Shown here one piece after another: positions 26,414 to 35,009 of a stretch of DNA of 64,000 bases. The translations under genes and the position numbers were made by a program. Origin of the DNA: Enorma massiliensis phI (GTDB lineage: Bacteria > Actinomycetota > Coriobacteriia > Coriobacteriales > Coriobacteriaceae); assembly GCF_000311845.1 (NCBI RefSeq), contig NZ_HE978574.1:820171-884170 (forward strand), written 5' to 3'. The number at the start of each line of letters is the position of its first letter. Position 1 is the stretch's first letter. The notes under the pieces were generated by a model. The model worked only from the letters and a program-made list of their open reading frames with translations. It had not been told where the DNA came from and did no database searches.

Positions 26414-26859
26414 TATGGAGCGAGGCGGGTGTAGCTCCGCTTGCGTGAGCAGCGCTTTTGCGCGGCCCGTGCTTCATCGATGGTTTGCTCGATCGCCGCA
26501 TGCATGCCGTCAAGACGCTCCGGGACATCTTAACGGTGCGATTGGTATACAGGGTGCCCCATGCGAGCGGGCCGGATGCTGCGCGTCGGGGCTGGCTGGT
26601 CGCCGGCGCGCAGACACGGCGTAAGCCATGCTGAAAGAGACGCAGCGTTTCCGGCTCGAACGGGATTGCAACTTTTGGGCACTACTTCGCATGGGGCCCG
26701 GGCAGACACGCGATAGTCCGGAAGGCACCAGTGTTCTGAGCTGCGTTTTCTATCGCCGAGCGTCCGGCCTTACTCGCCGCTCCCGCCCGCAAGTGCCCAA
26801 AAGCTGCATTCTCGCTCATGCGGATGTCGGCAGTGGCCGTTGCTCGGCGCCAGCGGACC
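26414..26859. other. 446-bp intergenic stretch containing a MITE-like element
   Basis: Apart from the terminal-inverted-repeat element at 26666-26809, described separately, there is no convincing gene, terminator or promoter here. The two flanking genes are convergent. Confidence 0.6.
26666..26809. repeat. MITE-like element, copy 1 (CTTTTGGGCACT ends)
   Basis: The 144-bp element has terminal inverted repeats: TTGCAACTTTTGGGCACT on the left and AGTGCCCAAAAGCTGCAT on the right. The same ends and parts of the interior (GGGCCCGGG, GCCAG then CTGAGCTG) occur at 48493-48646. There is no ORF inside and no clear target-site duplication. Confidence 0.75.
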
Positions 26860-27705
26860 CTAGCAGCCCTTTGCGGCGAGAATCGCCTCGATGAGTGCGG
26901 CGACGCCGCGATCGTTGTTGCTGGGAATGAGGTAGCGGGCGTGGTCGTGCATGTGCTCGGCGGCGTTGGCAACAACGAAGCTGTGACCGGCCGCCTCGAG
27001 CATCTCGATGTCGTTGTAGGTATCGCCCACGGCAGCTGCATCGGCGATGTCGATGCCGAGCCGATCGCATAGATGGCGCAGCCCCGCGCCCTTGTTGACG
27101 CCCTTGTTCATGAAGTCGAGCCATTCCTCGCCTGCGCACGCCACGTCCAGGCGCTCCCCAAAGGCGGGCCCGAAGGTCTCCTCGTAGCGGGACCGGCTGT
27201 TCCGCTCCGGGAAGTAGATGGTGAACTTGTTCGCCTCGACATCGAGGTCCTCGATCGAATCGACGTATTCGATGGACTTGTAGTACACCTCTATGGCCTC
27301 GTGGTGCACACGGCCGCTCTCGGGCACATACGCCTTGTCGAAGGCGCAGAGCACTGCCGTGCCCGTGCCCTCCGCCTCGGTTGCGGCGGCGATCTCGCGG
27401 TAGACGGCAGGATCGAGGAGCTCCTTGTAGAGGGGTTCGTCTTGGTAGATGATGTGCGCCCCGTTGTCTGCGCAGAACGCCATTTCGTGGCGGTGTTCGG
27501 GGAACATGAGCTGGAGCGTGGGGCCGGGGCGGCCGCTGGCGGGGCAGAAGAGCACCCCGGCGCGATGCAGGCGCTCGATGAGCTCGGGCATGTTCTCGGG
27601 CTGGGTCTTGTCGTCAGCGAGCAGCGTGCAGTCCATGTCGCAGGCGATGAGCCTGATGGAGCCCAGCTCGGGGTCCTGGGTGAAGTCGATAAGCGGGGAA
27701 GGCAT
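26860..27705 (-). CDS. Cof-type HAD-IIB sugar phosphatase
   Basis: A 281-residue HAD hydrolase of the Cof/YkrA type that dephosphorylates small phosphorylated metabolites in the cytosol. Motif I is ACDMDCTLLADD (DxDxT, nucleophile about residue 21), motif II sits in LFCPASGRPGPTL, and motifs III/IV are MNKGVNKGAGL and AVGDTYNDIEML. The cap domain lies between residues ~85 and ~200. The start at 27705 is preceded by GAAAGGAACGGC. It is monocistronic as far as can be seen. Confidence 0.9.
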   Translation of the reverse strand: MPSPLIDFTQDPELGSIRLIACDMDCTLLADDKTQPENMPELIERLHRAGVLFCPASGRPGPTLQLMFPEHRHEMAFCADNGAHIIYQDEPLYKELLDPAVYREIAAATEAEGTGTAVLCAFDKAYVPESGRVHHEAIEVYYKSIEYVDSIEDLDVEANKFTIYFPERNSRSRYEETFGPAFGERLDVACAGEEWLDFMNKGVNKGAGLRHLCDRLGIDIADAAAVGDTYNDIEMLEAAGHSFVVANAAEHMHDHARYLIPSNNDRGVAALIEAILAAKGC

Positions 27706-28410
27706 GCCGTTCCTTTCGTGTGCGGTGTTCCTGCTGCCGGGCATGGCGTCCGCGGCAAGCTGGCCGCACCGGATAGTACCATGTTTCGGTTGAGGCGATT
27801 TGGGCAAGTCGGCCTGAAGCTTAGCCATTTTGGTGGAATTGAGTACGCCGGCCCAGCTGACGACGATCGCTCCGGCGAGTTTCGATCGGTGTCAGCCTCG
27901 CTCAACCAGGGCCTGCCACAGGGCGAAACAAACGAGAAACATTGCGATTCTCGCTTGCCCACGCGCAGATTTAGCGTAAGATACCACCCAACGCGAGCGG
28001 GCTACCGTTCGCGGATTAATGATTGCGTTTGCATACGGCGAAGGGTTCAAACGGTGCATACCGAGACGGCGACATACGAGGGCATGGCGGCTTCCGCCAT
28101 TCTGCTCGGCCAGACTGCCGCCGATGCACAGAACCGACGCCAGCGCGCAATTTCCCGACGACGATAATCGGTCGTCTCTGTTCGCGCGGCTTCCGCGCAT
28201 CCCCAGAGTCCCGATAAGGTTGTCGTCGTTTCCTCCGGGTGATGTCGTTCATGCCGCGCCCCTGCGCTCATTGCTGTAGACGCACCCTTCCAGAAACAAG
28301 TACATACCGCCACCCGTCTCTTTGTCGACGCATACCTAAGGTGAGACAGGTAGCACCTCATCGGGCTCGTCCGCATCGTATTCCACATACCAAGGAAGGA
28401 CGCACCCATC
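27706..28410. other. 705-bp divergent intergenic region upstream of argG
   Basis: No open frame here has protein-like composition or a good start on either strand. I see no T-box, riboswitch or clear arginine-repressor palindrome. Its length is unusual for a leader between divergent genes; the argG promoter is presumably within the last ~200 bases. Confidence 0.5.
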
Positions 28411-29643
28411 ATGAGCAAGGAAAAGGTCGTACTCGCATATTCCGGTGGCTTGGATACCTCGGTCTGCATCAAGTGGCTGCAGGAGGAGAAGGGCCTCGAT
28501 GTCATCTGCGTGCTCGGCAACGTGGGGCAGGAGCTCCATGGGCTCGAGTACAAGAAGCAGAAGGCGCTCGATCTCGGCGTCATCGATTGCCATGTGCTCG
28601 AGCTCAAAGACGAGTTCGCCGACGAGTACCTCACCAAGGCGATCGCGGCGAACTCCATGTACGAGAACAAATACCCACTGCTTTCGGCGCTCTCCCGGCC
28701 GCTGCTCGCTTCAAAGCTCGTCGACATCGCGCACCAGTACGATGCCAAGTACGTTGCGCATGGCTGTACGGGCAAGGGCAACGACCAGGTGCGCTTCGAG
28801 GCGTCGATCCTCACGCTCGATCCCGATCTTGAGGTTATCGCGCCGGTGCGCGAGTGGGATCTCAAGAGCCGTCCCGATGAGGTTGCCTACGCGCACGAGC
28901 ACGGCGTTCCGGTGCCCGAGGGCGCAAACGACAATCCCTACTCCATCGACGACAACCTGTGGGGCCGCGCGATCGAATGCGGCGTGCTCGAGGACCCCTG
29001 GAACGAGCCTCCGCACGACGTGTGGGTCATGACGAAGGACCCGGAGGAGACCCCCGATACGCCGACCTACGTTGACGTCGACTTCGAGAAGGGCGTGCCC
29101 GTGGCGCTCGATGGAGAGAAGATGCCGCTCGCTGCGCTTGTCGAGAAGCTCAACCAGGTTGCCGGCGACAACGGCTATGGCCGGCTTGACCTTATGGAGA
29201 ACCGTATGGTGGGCTTGAAGAGCCGCGAGTGCTACGAGGTGCCCGCCGCGCTCACCCTCATCACGGCGCACAAGGCCCTCGAGGACCTCACGCTCGAGCG
29301 CGACGTGCTTCACCAGAAGCTGTATCTCGAGCAGACCTGGGCTACCTGCGTGTACAACGGCCAGTGGTTCAGCCCGCTCAAGAAGGCGCTCGACGCCTTT
29401 ATGGCCGAGACCCAGAAGTTCGTGACCGGCACGGTGCGTCTCAAGTTCTTCAAGGGACATTGCACGGTCATGGGCCGCAAGAGCCCGTGCTCGCTCTACG
29501 ATTACGGCCTGGCCACCTACGATCGCGACACGACGTTCGACGAGAAGGCCGCCGTGGGCTTCATCGAGATCGAAACGCTCTCTCTCAAGACCTGGGCGAA
29601 GATGCAGGGTCCCACCTCTCTTGCCGCCCAGAACCTTTCCTAG
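28411..29643 (+). CDS. argG: argininosuccinate synthase
   Basis: A 410-residue ATP-pyrophosphatase that joins citrulline and aspartate in the penultimate step of arginine synthesis. The N-terminal P-loop is VVLAYSGGLDTSVCIKWL. Substrate-binding segments VAHGCTGKGNDQVRFEASIL and DDNLWGRAIECGVLEDPWNE are intact, and GQWFSPLKKALDAFM lies in the C-terminal domain. Length fits the family. It heads an argG / small ORF / argH cluster on the plus strand; a G+C-rich hairpin without U-tract (about 29658-29696) follows the stop. Confidence 0.97.
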   Translation: MSKEKVVLAYSGGLDTSVCIKWLQEEKGLDVICVLGNVGQELHGLEYKKQKALDLGVIDCHVLELKDEFADEYLTKAIAANSMYENKYPLLSALSRPLLASKLVDIAHQYDAKYVAHGCTGKGNDQVRFEASILTLDPDLEVIAPVREWDLKSRPDEVAYAHEHGVPVPEGANDNPYSIDDNLWGRAIECGVLEDPWNEPPHDVWVMTKDPEETPDTPTYVDVDFEKGVPVALDGEKMPLAALVEKLNQVAGDNGYGRLDLMENRMVGLKSRECYEVPAALTLITAHKALEDLTLERDVLHQKLYLEQTWATCVYNGQWFSPLKKALDAFMAETQKFVTGTVRLKFFKGHCTVMGRKSPCSLYDYGLATYDRDTTFDEKAAVGFIEIETLSLKTWAKMQGPTSLAAQNLS

Positions 29644-29847
29644 CCTGAGGGCTCGAACGGGCAGCCCGTATCGCGACTCTACGCGGGCTGCCCGAACGGC
29701 AAGCTTCGGTTCCGTCCGACCTGCTGTCCTTTGTTGCCGCCGTGTTCCGCGTGCCGGCTTGGACGGTCTTCGTCGCCATCATGCTTGGCGCGCCGGTTCG
29801 GGCGGTTCACATTGATGATGATTCCAAGTGTTACCGGGAGAACTACC

Positions 29848-30063
29848 ATGTACGGTGTGATGATTGATACGAAGAAGGCGCATGAGGTTCCCGCCTCATT
29901 GCTCGCATGGACCGAGCGGGCGCATAAGGGGCCGAGGGCTCTTGTCGCCGGGCTATGCGATGGCAGCGAAGAGCCCGCGCTTTCGCTTGGTGCGTGCTAT
30001 TCGCTCAAGGCGTGGACGCAGGAGCTCGGCCCGCATGCGCTCGTGGCGCAGCTGGCCTGCTAG
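29848..30063 (+). CDS. small hypothetical protein between argG and argH
   Basis: A 71-residue ORF reading MYGVMIDTKKAHEVPASLLA and ending ELGPHALVAQLAC. A GGGAG ribosome binding site lies seven bases upstream and the stop is 19 bases before argH, so it would be translated with argH. Codon use looks like that of neighbouring genes. It has no membrane segment and three cysteines. No family is recognised. The alternative is a chance ORF in the argH leader. Confidence 0.6.
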   Translation: MYGVMIDTKKAHEVPASLLAWTERAHKGPRALVAGLCDGSEEPALSLGACYSLKAWTQELGPHALVAQLAC

Positions 30064-30082
30064 TAGATTCGGAGGTTGGCAC

Positions 30083-31522
30083 ATGGCGCTGTGGAGCGGC
30101 CGATTCGAGGAGGCTGCCGCCCCGGTGACGCAGGAATTCGGTGCGTCGCTGCCGGTAGATAAGGCGTTGTATAAGCAGGATATCGCCGGTTCGATTGCGC
30201 ACGCGACGATGCTCGCGGCGCAGGGCATCATCGGCCAAGAAGACGCCGATGCCATCTGCGAAGGGCTTAAGGCCATTGAGGCGGATATCGATGCGGGTAC
30301 TTTCGTCTTTGATATCGCCGACGAGGACATACACATGGCGATCGAAAGTGAGCTCACGCGGCGCATCGGTGCTGCGGGCGGACGGCTACACACCGGCCGG
30401 TCTCGAAACGACCAGGTTGCCACCGACACGCGTCTCGCTGCGAAGGCGCTCGCCAAGGACCTCATGGAGGCGAATCTGGGGCTCCGCGCGGCGCTGCTCG
30501 ATGCCGCTGAGAAGGCGGGCGACACGGTGCTGCCGGGCATGACGCACCTGCAGCACGCGCAGCCGGTGCTCCTCTCGCATCATCTGCTCGCCTATGTATG
30601 GATGCTCGGCCGCGACTTCACCAGGCTCTCCGCCGCCTTCGATGCCGCGGACCTTTTGCCCCTGGGCGCTGCGGCGCTCGCCGGGACCACCTATCCGCTC
30701 GACCGGCGCATGACCGCAGGGCTTCTCGGCTTCGCAGGCGTGATCGAGAACTCGCTCGATGCCGTGTCCGATCGCGACTTTCTGCTCGACCTCGAGTACG
30801 CCTGCTCTGTGATGGCGGTGCACCTCTCGCGGCTCTCCGAGGAAATCGTGCTTTGGAGCAGCCAGGAGTTCGGCTTCATCACGCTCTCGGATGCGTATTC
30901 AACTGGCTCCTCGATCATGCCGCAGAAGAAGAACCCGGATTTTGCCGAGCTCATTCGAGGCAAGACGGGCCGCGTGGTGGGCGACCTCGTGCAGCTCTTG
31001 ATGACGTGCAAGGGGCTTCCCCTTGCGTACAACAAGGACATGCAGGAAGACAAAGAGGGGGCGCTCGATGCGGCGAAGACCCTTGCCCAGTGCCTTGCCG
31101 TCATGACCGGTATGGTGAGCACCTGGACCGTGAATGCGGACCGCATGCGCTCCGTGATGCACCGAGGGCACCTGGCTGCGACCGATGTTGCCGATTACCT
31201 CGCGAAGCACGGGATGCCGTTCCGCGAGGCGCATGCGGTGGTGGGCCACCTGGTGCTTGAGGCCGAAAAACAGGGGTGCGACATCTCCGAGCTTCCCTTT
31301 GAGACGTTCAAGGAGGCGAGCGATCTCTTCGGACGCGACATCACGAAAGCGCTCGATCTCGACGCCATCGTGGCTGCCCGCACGACCGAGGGCGGGACGG
31401 CTCCCGTTGCGGTTGCCGAGCAGCTGCGGCGCGCCCGTGCCCGCTACCTTGTGGATGAGAACGCCGTCAAGCTGCTTTCTCCCGTCATCCCCATGGGTGC
31501 GCCTGCGACATGCTCGCTCTGA
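30083..31522 (+). CDS. argH: argininosuccinate lyase
   Basis: A 479-residue fumarase/aspartase-superfamily enzyme that splits argininosuccinate into arginine and fumarate. It has MALWSGRFEEAAAPVTQEFG at the N-terminus, HTGRSRNDQVATDTRL, TVLPGMTHLQHAQPVLLSHH and the flexible signature loop TGSSIMPQKKNPDFAELIRG with its catalytic Ser. The frame is open far upstream, but ATG 30083 follows GGAGG and matches the family N-terminus. The last residues (PVIPMGAPATCSL) extend slightly past the usual end. Confidence 0.96.
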   Translation: MALWSGRFEEAAAPVTQEFGASLPVDKALYKQDIAGSIAHATMLAAQGIIGQEDADAICEGLKAIEADIDAGTFVFDIADEDIHMAIESELTRRIGAAGGRLHTGRSRNDQVATDTRLAAKALAKDLMEANLGLRAALLDAAEKAGDTVLPGMTHLQHAQPVLLSHHLLAYVWMLGRDFTRLSAAFDAADLLPLGAAALAGTTYPLDRRMTAGLLGFAGVIENSLDAVSDRDFLLDLEYACSVMAVHLSRLSEEIVLWSSQEFGFITLSDAYSTGSSIMPQKKNPDFAELIRGKTGRVVGDLVQLLMTCKGLPLAYNKDMQEDKEGALDAAKTLAQCLAVMTGMVSTWTVNADRMRSVMHRGHLAATDVADYLAKHGMPFREAHAVVGHLVLEAEKQGCDISELPFETFKEASDLFGRDITKALDLDAIVAARTTEGGTAPVAVAEQLRRARARYLVDENAVKLLSPVIPMGAPATCSL

Positions 31523-31554
31523 CCCGCGCCTTTCCCTAAGCTTTCCAACTAGCC

Positions 31555-31603
31555 GAGCGCCTCTTCGTCATTCTGGCGGAGGGGCGCTTCTCTTTGATTG
31601 CCC
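31555..31603 (+). terminator. probable terminator after argH
   Basis: GAGCGCCTC and GAGGGGCGCTTC can pair with one bulge around a loop of about 15 bases, followed by TCTCTTTGATTG. It lies about 35 bases after the argH stop. Confidence 0.45.
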
Positions 31604-31663
31604 CGGTCCTCCGGTGCGCATATCGCCTTGCTGCGTTTGAAATGAACTTGCTATACCGTGTGT

Positions 31664-31696
31664 CAACCTATACTATATAACGCATAGTATCGGTTG
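31664..31696. promoter_or_regulatory. inverted-repeat operator upstream of the padR-type gene
   Basis: CAACCTATACTAT (31664-31676) and ATAGTATCGGTTG (31684-31696) are complementary at 12 of 13 positions around a 7-base spacer. It ends 13 bases before the regulator's ATG and overlaps its likely promoter, so autoregulation by the PadR-type protein is the natural reading. Confidence 0.72.
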
Positions 31697-31709
31697 AAAG
31701 GAGGTATAG

Positions 31710-32066
31710 ATGGACGCTCAGCTCAAGCGCGGTTTCTTGGAAACGTGCGTGCTCGCTACGCTGGAACGGCGCGAGTCCTATGGCTACCAGATCGTCAAAG
31801 ATGTTCCACCGCTGCTCGGCCTTACCGAGTCAACGCTGTATCCCCTGCTCAAGCGGCTGGAGTCCGCCGGATGCATTACCGTGCGCTCCGCCGAGCACAA
31901 CGGCCGCCTTCGCAAGTACTACCGCGTCACGCCCGCGGGCGCGGCGCGCATCGAGGAGTTTCTTGCCGAGAAATCGGACGTGATGTCCATCTACCGCTAC
32001 ATCGAGTTTGCCCATGGCGCTGCGGCGCCGGGCGCGGCATGCGACCAAGGAGAACGCAATGACTAA
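31710..32066 (+). CDS. PadR family transcriptional regulator
   Basis: A 118-residue winged-helix regulator. The family hallmark is seen in LKRGFLETCVLATLERRESY, GYQIVKD, LTESTLYPLLKRLESAGCIT and the wing NGRLRKYYRVTPAG. Strong AAAGGAGG precedes the ATG. It overlaps the DUF1700 gene by eight bases. PadR-DUF1700 pairs are common in Firmicutes and Actinobacteria and typically respond to envelope conditions. Confidence 0.93.
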   Translation: MDAQLKRGFLETCVLATLERRESYGYQIVKDVPPLLGLTESTLYPLLKRLESAGCITVRSAEHNGRLRKYYRVTPAGAARIEEFLAEKSDVMSIYRYIEFAHGAAAPGAACDQGERND

Positions 32067-32775
32067 GGCAGAGTATCTGAGCCGTCTGGAAAGCCTGCTG
32101 TCCTGCTTGCCCGAGAGTCAGCGGGCGGAGTCGCTCGCGTTTTATGAAGAGATGATCCTCGATCGCATGGAGGAGGGGCTGAGTGAGGAGGAGGCGGTCT
32201 CGACGCTCGATGCGCCGGGCGTGGTCGCCGAAGCCATCCTCGACGACCTACCCGCTGTTCCGCGCGTGGTCGCAAAGACACGTCGCAAGAGCCGCGTGCT
32301 GTTGTGGGTGCTCGTCATCTTGGGCTTTCCCGTTTGGGGAGCGCTCTTGGCGGCGCTCGCGATTACCGTGCTCTCTTTTTATGCAACGGTATGGATCTTC
32401 GTCGCCGTGGTCTGGGGCCTTGCGGTCTTGCTCGTGCTGGGATGCCCGCTCTTTTTGCTGTTCGCTGTCTGCGGTTTGATCGTGGGAAATGCGCCCTACA
32501 CACTGGTGGAATTCGGCGCTGCCTTGGTGGCGCTGGGGCTCGGGTTGCTGCTGGTGCGTCTTGCGTTTGAGCTCACCCGCGGCGTGGCGCTGCTTTCGGC
32601 CGCGGTCGTGCGGCGCGCCGTGTCTCCCTTCGTGAAGCGGCGCGATAGCGATGCAGACCGCGGGGGCCACGGCGGTTCGCATCACGACGGAGGGGCCGAA
32701 GCGCGCGGAGGAGACCATAGGCCCATTCCGCCTGAGGAGTTTACGCGCCCGCTCGAGGCCGTTGCGCGCGGCTAA
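32059..32775 (+). CDS. DUF1700 domain membrane protein
   Basis: A 238-residue protein. The cytosolic N-terminal ~75 residues are the DUF1700 helical domain (MTKAEYLSRLESLLSCLPES; ILDRMEEGLSEEEAVSTLDA). Three or four hydrophobic segments follow (VLLWVLVILGFPVWGALLAA; WIFVAVVWGLAVLLVLGCPL; ALGLGLLLVRLAF). The His/Gly/Arg-rich C-terminus (HGGSHHDGGAEARGGDHRPI) faces the cytosol. Start ATG 32059 lies within the end of the padR-type gene, preceded by AAGGAGAACGCA. Confidence 0.88.
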   Translation: MTKAEYLSRLESLLSCLPESQRAESLAFYEEMILDRMEEGLSEEEAVSTLDAPGVVAEAILDDLPAVPRVVAKTRRKSRVLLWVLVILGFPVWGALLAALAITVLSFYATVWIFVAVVWGLAVLLVLGCPLFLLFAVCGLIVGNAPYTLVEFGAALVALGLGLLLVRLAFELTRGVALLSAAVVRRAVSPFVKRRDSDADRGGHGGSHHDGGAEARGGDHRPIPPEEFTRPLEAVARG

Positions 32776-33128
32776 GCGGCCGGGCGCATGGCTAGGTTGC
32801 TGGCACGCGCGGCTAGGCGGCCGGTGCGCGCAGCTGGGTTTCTGGTGCGCGCGGTACGGCCCTTTCGCGGCGTTTTCGGGCGAGATCCGGACAGCGGCGT
32901 CGTTCTCGGGCGAGATTTGGACGCTCGGAGGCTCCTGAGTGTCCGAATATCGCCCGGCAACCCCTTGAATGTCCGATTATCGCCCGAGAGCGCGTGGCGC
33001 GCCCGTTGGTTCTTCCCCAAGGCATGCACATCGTGCCTGTCTGCGTGCTCGACCGTCCACCCGGCCAGGTGCCCGGCCTCAGGCTTCTCGTTTCTAGCAA
33101 CAGATACCGTATTGGAAAGGATGCACAT
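32776..33128. other. 353-bp gap containing a 30-bp repeat array
   Basis: It holds short GC-rich direct repeats of GGTGCGCGC near 32820-32850 and the inverted array at 32872-32994, listed separately. No gene is supported. Confidence 0.6.
32872..32994. repeat. head-to-head array of 30-bp units, small copy
   Basis: Two units in one direction (32872-32901, 32902-32931) face two in the other (32938-32967, 32968-32994). The shared core, read on the plus strand on the right side, is GTCCGATTATCGCCCGAG. The same core builds the larger array at 43567-43869. The whole can fold into a long cruciform or hairpin. Confidence 0.8.
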
Positions 33129-33407
33129 ATGAAATCGGCATTGAATACCATGTGCTTCGTTGCGCTCGTGCTGGCGGTGCTCGGGTTGGGCATGATTGGC
33201 GCTGGCTTCGTATGGTCGGGGTTTGACGCAGACGTGTTTTCCACCGGAATCGACCATGAGCGCGGCGTCATCGTGCTCGGCGGCGACGAGGTTGATCCCG
33301 ATATCGACCTGCCCTTGCTCTCCCGCCTCGCGGAGTGGGGCACCTTCTGGGTCGGTTCCATCGATGATGCCGCTGCAACGAGCGGTGTCCTCGGCCAAAG
33401 TCACTGA
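33129..33407 (+). CDS. small secreted or membrane-anchored protein, unknown
   Basis: A 92-residue protein with one N-terminal hydrophobic segment (CFVALVLAVLGLGMIGAGFV) and an acidic exported part (IVLGGDEVDPDIDLPLLSRL). GGAAAGG lies seven bases before the ATG. It follows the PadR/DUF1700 pair in a position where such clusters often carry an envelope-associated DUF4097-type gene, but it is too short for that family. It may be a truncated or unrelated protein. Confidence 0.6.
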   Translation: MKSALNTMCFVALVLAVLGLGMIGAGFVWSGFDADVFSTGIDHERGVIVLGGDEVDPDIDLPLLSRLAEWGTFWVGSIDDAAATSGVLGQSH

Positions 33408-33480
33408 GCGCGGCAGGGCTCTTCTCGCAGGATGGACTTACTGCCGGTAAGCACGGCGGGCCTCTTGCCGCGGGGTGGGT

Positions 33481-34659
33481 CTACTGCTGAGAGCTCACGT
33501 AGCTTTCATCGACGGTGATTTTCGCGATAGTGCGCGGGTAATGCTCCTGCACGAGGCGGGCAACGCGTTCACGCAGCTCGTCGGCCGAAAGCGCCGACCC
33601 TGCCGGGTGCACGCAGTCGAAAATGACGTTCGTGTGCGTGGGGCCGGGCACGCAGCGCAGGTCGTGAACGGTGATGCGCGGATCGATTTCTTCGACCGCA
33701 TGCGAAATCCAATGGCGCATGTCGCGCACCTCGGGATCGTCGGTCACGATGGGGTCGTAGTGGAGGGTCACGATCAGGCCGTCCTCCATCTTGAAATCCT
33801 GCTCGATGTTGTCGATGAGGTCGTGACTTTCGAGCGGATCGGCTTCCGCAGCCATCTCGACATGGGCGCTCGCGAACTGCCGGCCGGGGCCATAGTCGTG
33901 GACCATGAGGTCGTGGGTTCCGAGCACGCCGGGGTAGGAGAGGATCTTGTCGTGAATGTGCTCGACGAGCTCGGGGCTGGGGGCCTGGCCCAGAAGCGGG
34001 CTCACCGTGTCTCGCAGCAGCCCCACGCCGCTCCAGCAGATGAACGCGCCCACGGAAAGACCCGCCCATCCGTCAAGGTCTACGCCCGTCGCCCGCGAGA
34101 TGCAGGCGCAGGCGAGTACCGCCGCCGTGCTTATGACGTCGTTGCGGGAGTCGACGGCCGTGGCTTCGAGCGTGTCGGAATTAATGCGGCGTCCGATGGA
34201 GCGATTGAAGGCGGCCATCCAGAGCTTGACCGCAATCGAGAGCACGAGTACGGCCACGAGCGCTCCGGAGAATTCGGTAGGGCTCGGTGCGATGATCTTC
34301 TGCACGGAGCTCCAGGCAAGGTTGATCCCAATGGCAAGCACGAGCGCGGCGACCACGAGCCCGGCGAGGTATTCGTAGCGGCCATGGCCGTATGGGTGCT
34401 CAGGGTCGGCGGGCCGGCTCGCGAGCTTGAATCCGAGGAGGCTCACGATGTTCGATGCGGCATCCGAGAGGTTGTTCACGGCATCCGCCACGATGGAGAC
34501 AGAGCCCGAAACGAGCCCGATGGCGCCTTTTCCCAGACAGAGCATGACGTTGCAGATAATGCCCACGATGCCGGCGAACTGCCCATAGCGCATGCGCACG
34601 GCAGGATCGTCCGTCTGCTCGCTCATGCGCACGAAGTGGCGTACCAGCCATTCGGTCAT
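33481..34659 (-). CDS. cation diffusion facilitator family transporter
   Basis: A 392-residue CDF metal/proton antiporter exporting divalent cations such as Zn, Mn or Fe. The membrane half contains the metal-site helices SIVADAVNNLSDAASNIVSL and LEATAVDSRNDVISTAAVLA, with YGHGRYEYLAGLVVA between them. The cytosolic C-terminal part (from ~210) is longer than usual and ends with IDPRITVHDLRCVPGPTHTN, with repeated His/Asp positions that suit metal sensing. The ATG at 34659 is chosen because GGAG lies seven bases before it; a TTG two codons upstream is less likely. Confidence 0.92.
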   Translation of the reverse strand: MTEWLVRHFVRMSEQTDDPAVRMRYGQFAGIVGIICNVMLCLGKGAIGLVSGSVSIVADAVNNLSDAASNIVSLLGFKLASRPADPEHPYGHGRYEYLAGLVVAALVLAIGINLAWSSVQKIIAPSPTEFSGALVAVLVLSIAVKLWMAAFNRSIGRRINSDTLEATAVDSRNDVISTAAVLACACISRATGVDLDGWAGLSVGAFICWSGVGLLRDTVSPLLGQAPSPELVEHIHDKILSYPGVLGTHDLMVHDYGPGRQFASAHVEMAAEADPLESHDLIDNIEQDFKMEDGLIVTLHYDPIVTDDPEVRDMRHWISHAVEEIDPRITVHDLRCVPGPTHTNVIFDCVHPAGSALSADELRERVARLVQEHYPRTIAKITVDESYVSSQQ

Positions 34660-35009
34660 GGTCAACTCCTCGTCGTTTTGCCGGATGCGTCCGGCGGCGG
34701 TTCATGCAAATCGCTCATCACTCTAGCACGTTGGGGGCGTTGCGGACGGGGTGGAATCGTTTGGGCGATGCGCCTGGAGGGGTGAGCCGGGGCCGCTTGG
34801 AGGGTGCGCCTGCCGCGGCGGGGCGGGACCGCTTGGAGGGTGCGCCTGCCGCGGCGGGGCGCTCTTATCAAACCGCGGCAGGCCATGCGGGGAGATGCGT
34901 TTACAGCGATGGGGGTGCATACTTTATACTTGCACGAAGAGACTTGAGGATGGAGCGGCGGGCGCGTTCGCACGCCCGGCTCCGCGGTAGCGTGTGCCGT
35001 AGTGAGAGC
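34660..35009. repeat. 350-bp divergent region with a three-unit 36-bp tandem repeat
   Basis: Units of 36 bp run from about 34758 to 34865. The second and third are nearly identical (CCGCTTGGAGGGTGCGCCTG, then CCGCGGCGGGGCGGGA) and the first is degenerate; TTGG recurs at 34761, 34797 and 34833. The remainder up to the permease start shows an AT-rich patch (ATACTTTATACTTG near 34919-34932) that may be the promoter of the permease gene. Confidence 0.75.

Noticed and set aside
27073..28167. 364-codon plus-strand frame across the HAD gene and argG leader
   Set aside because: The first part is antisense to a clear HAD phosphatase, and the rest lacks any domain or start signal.
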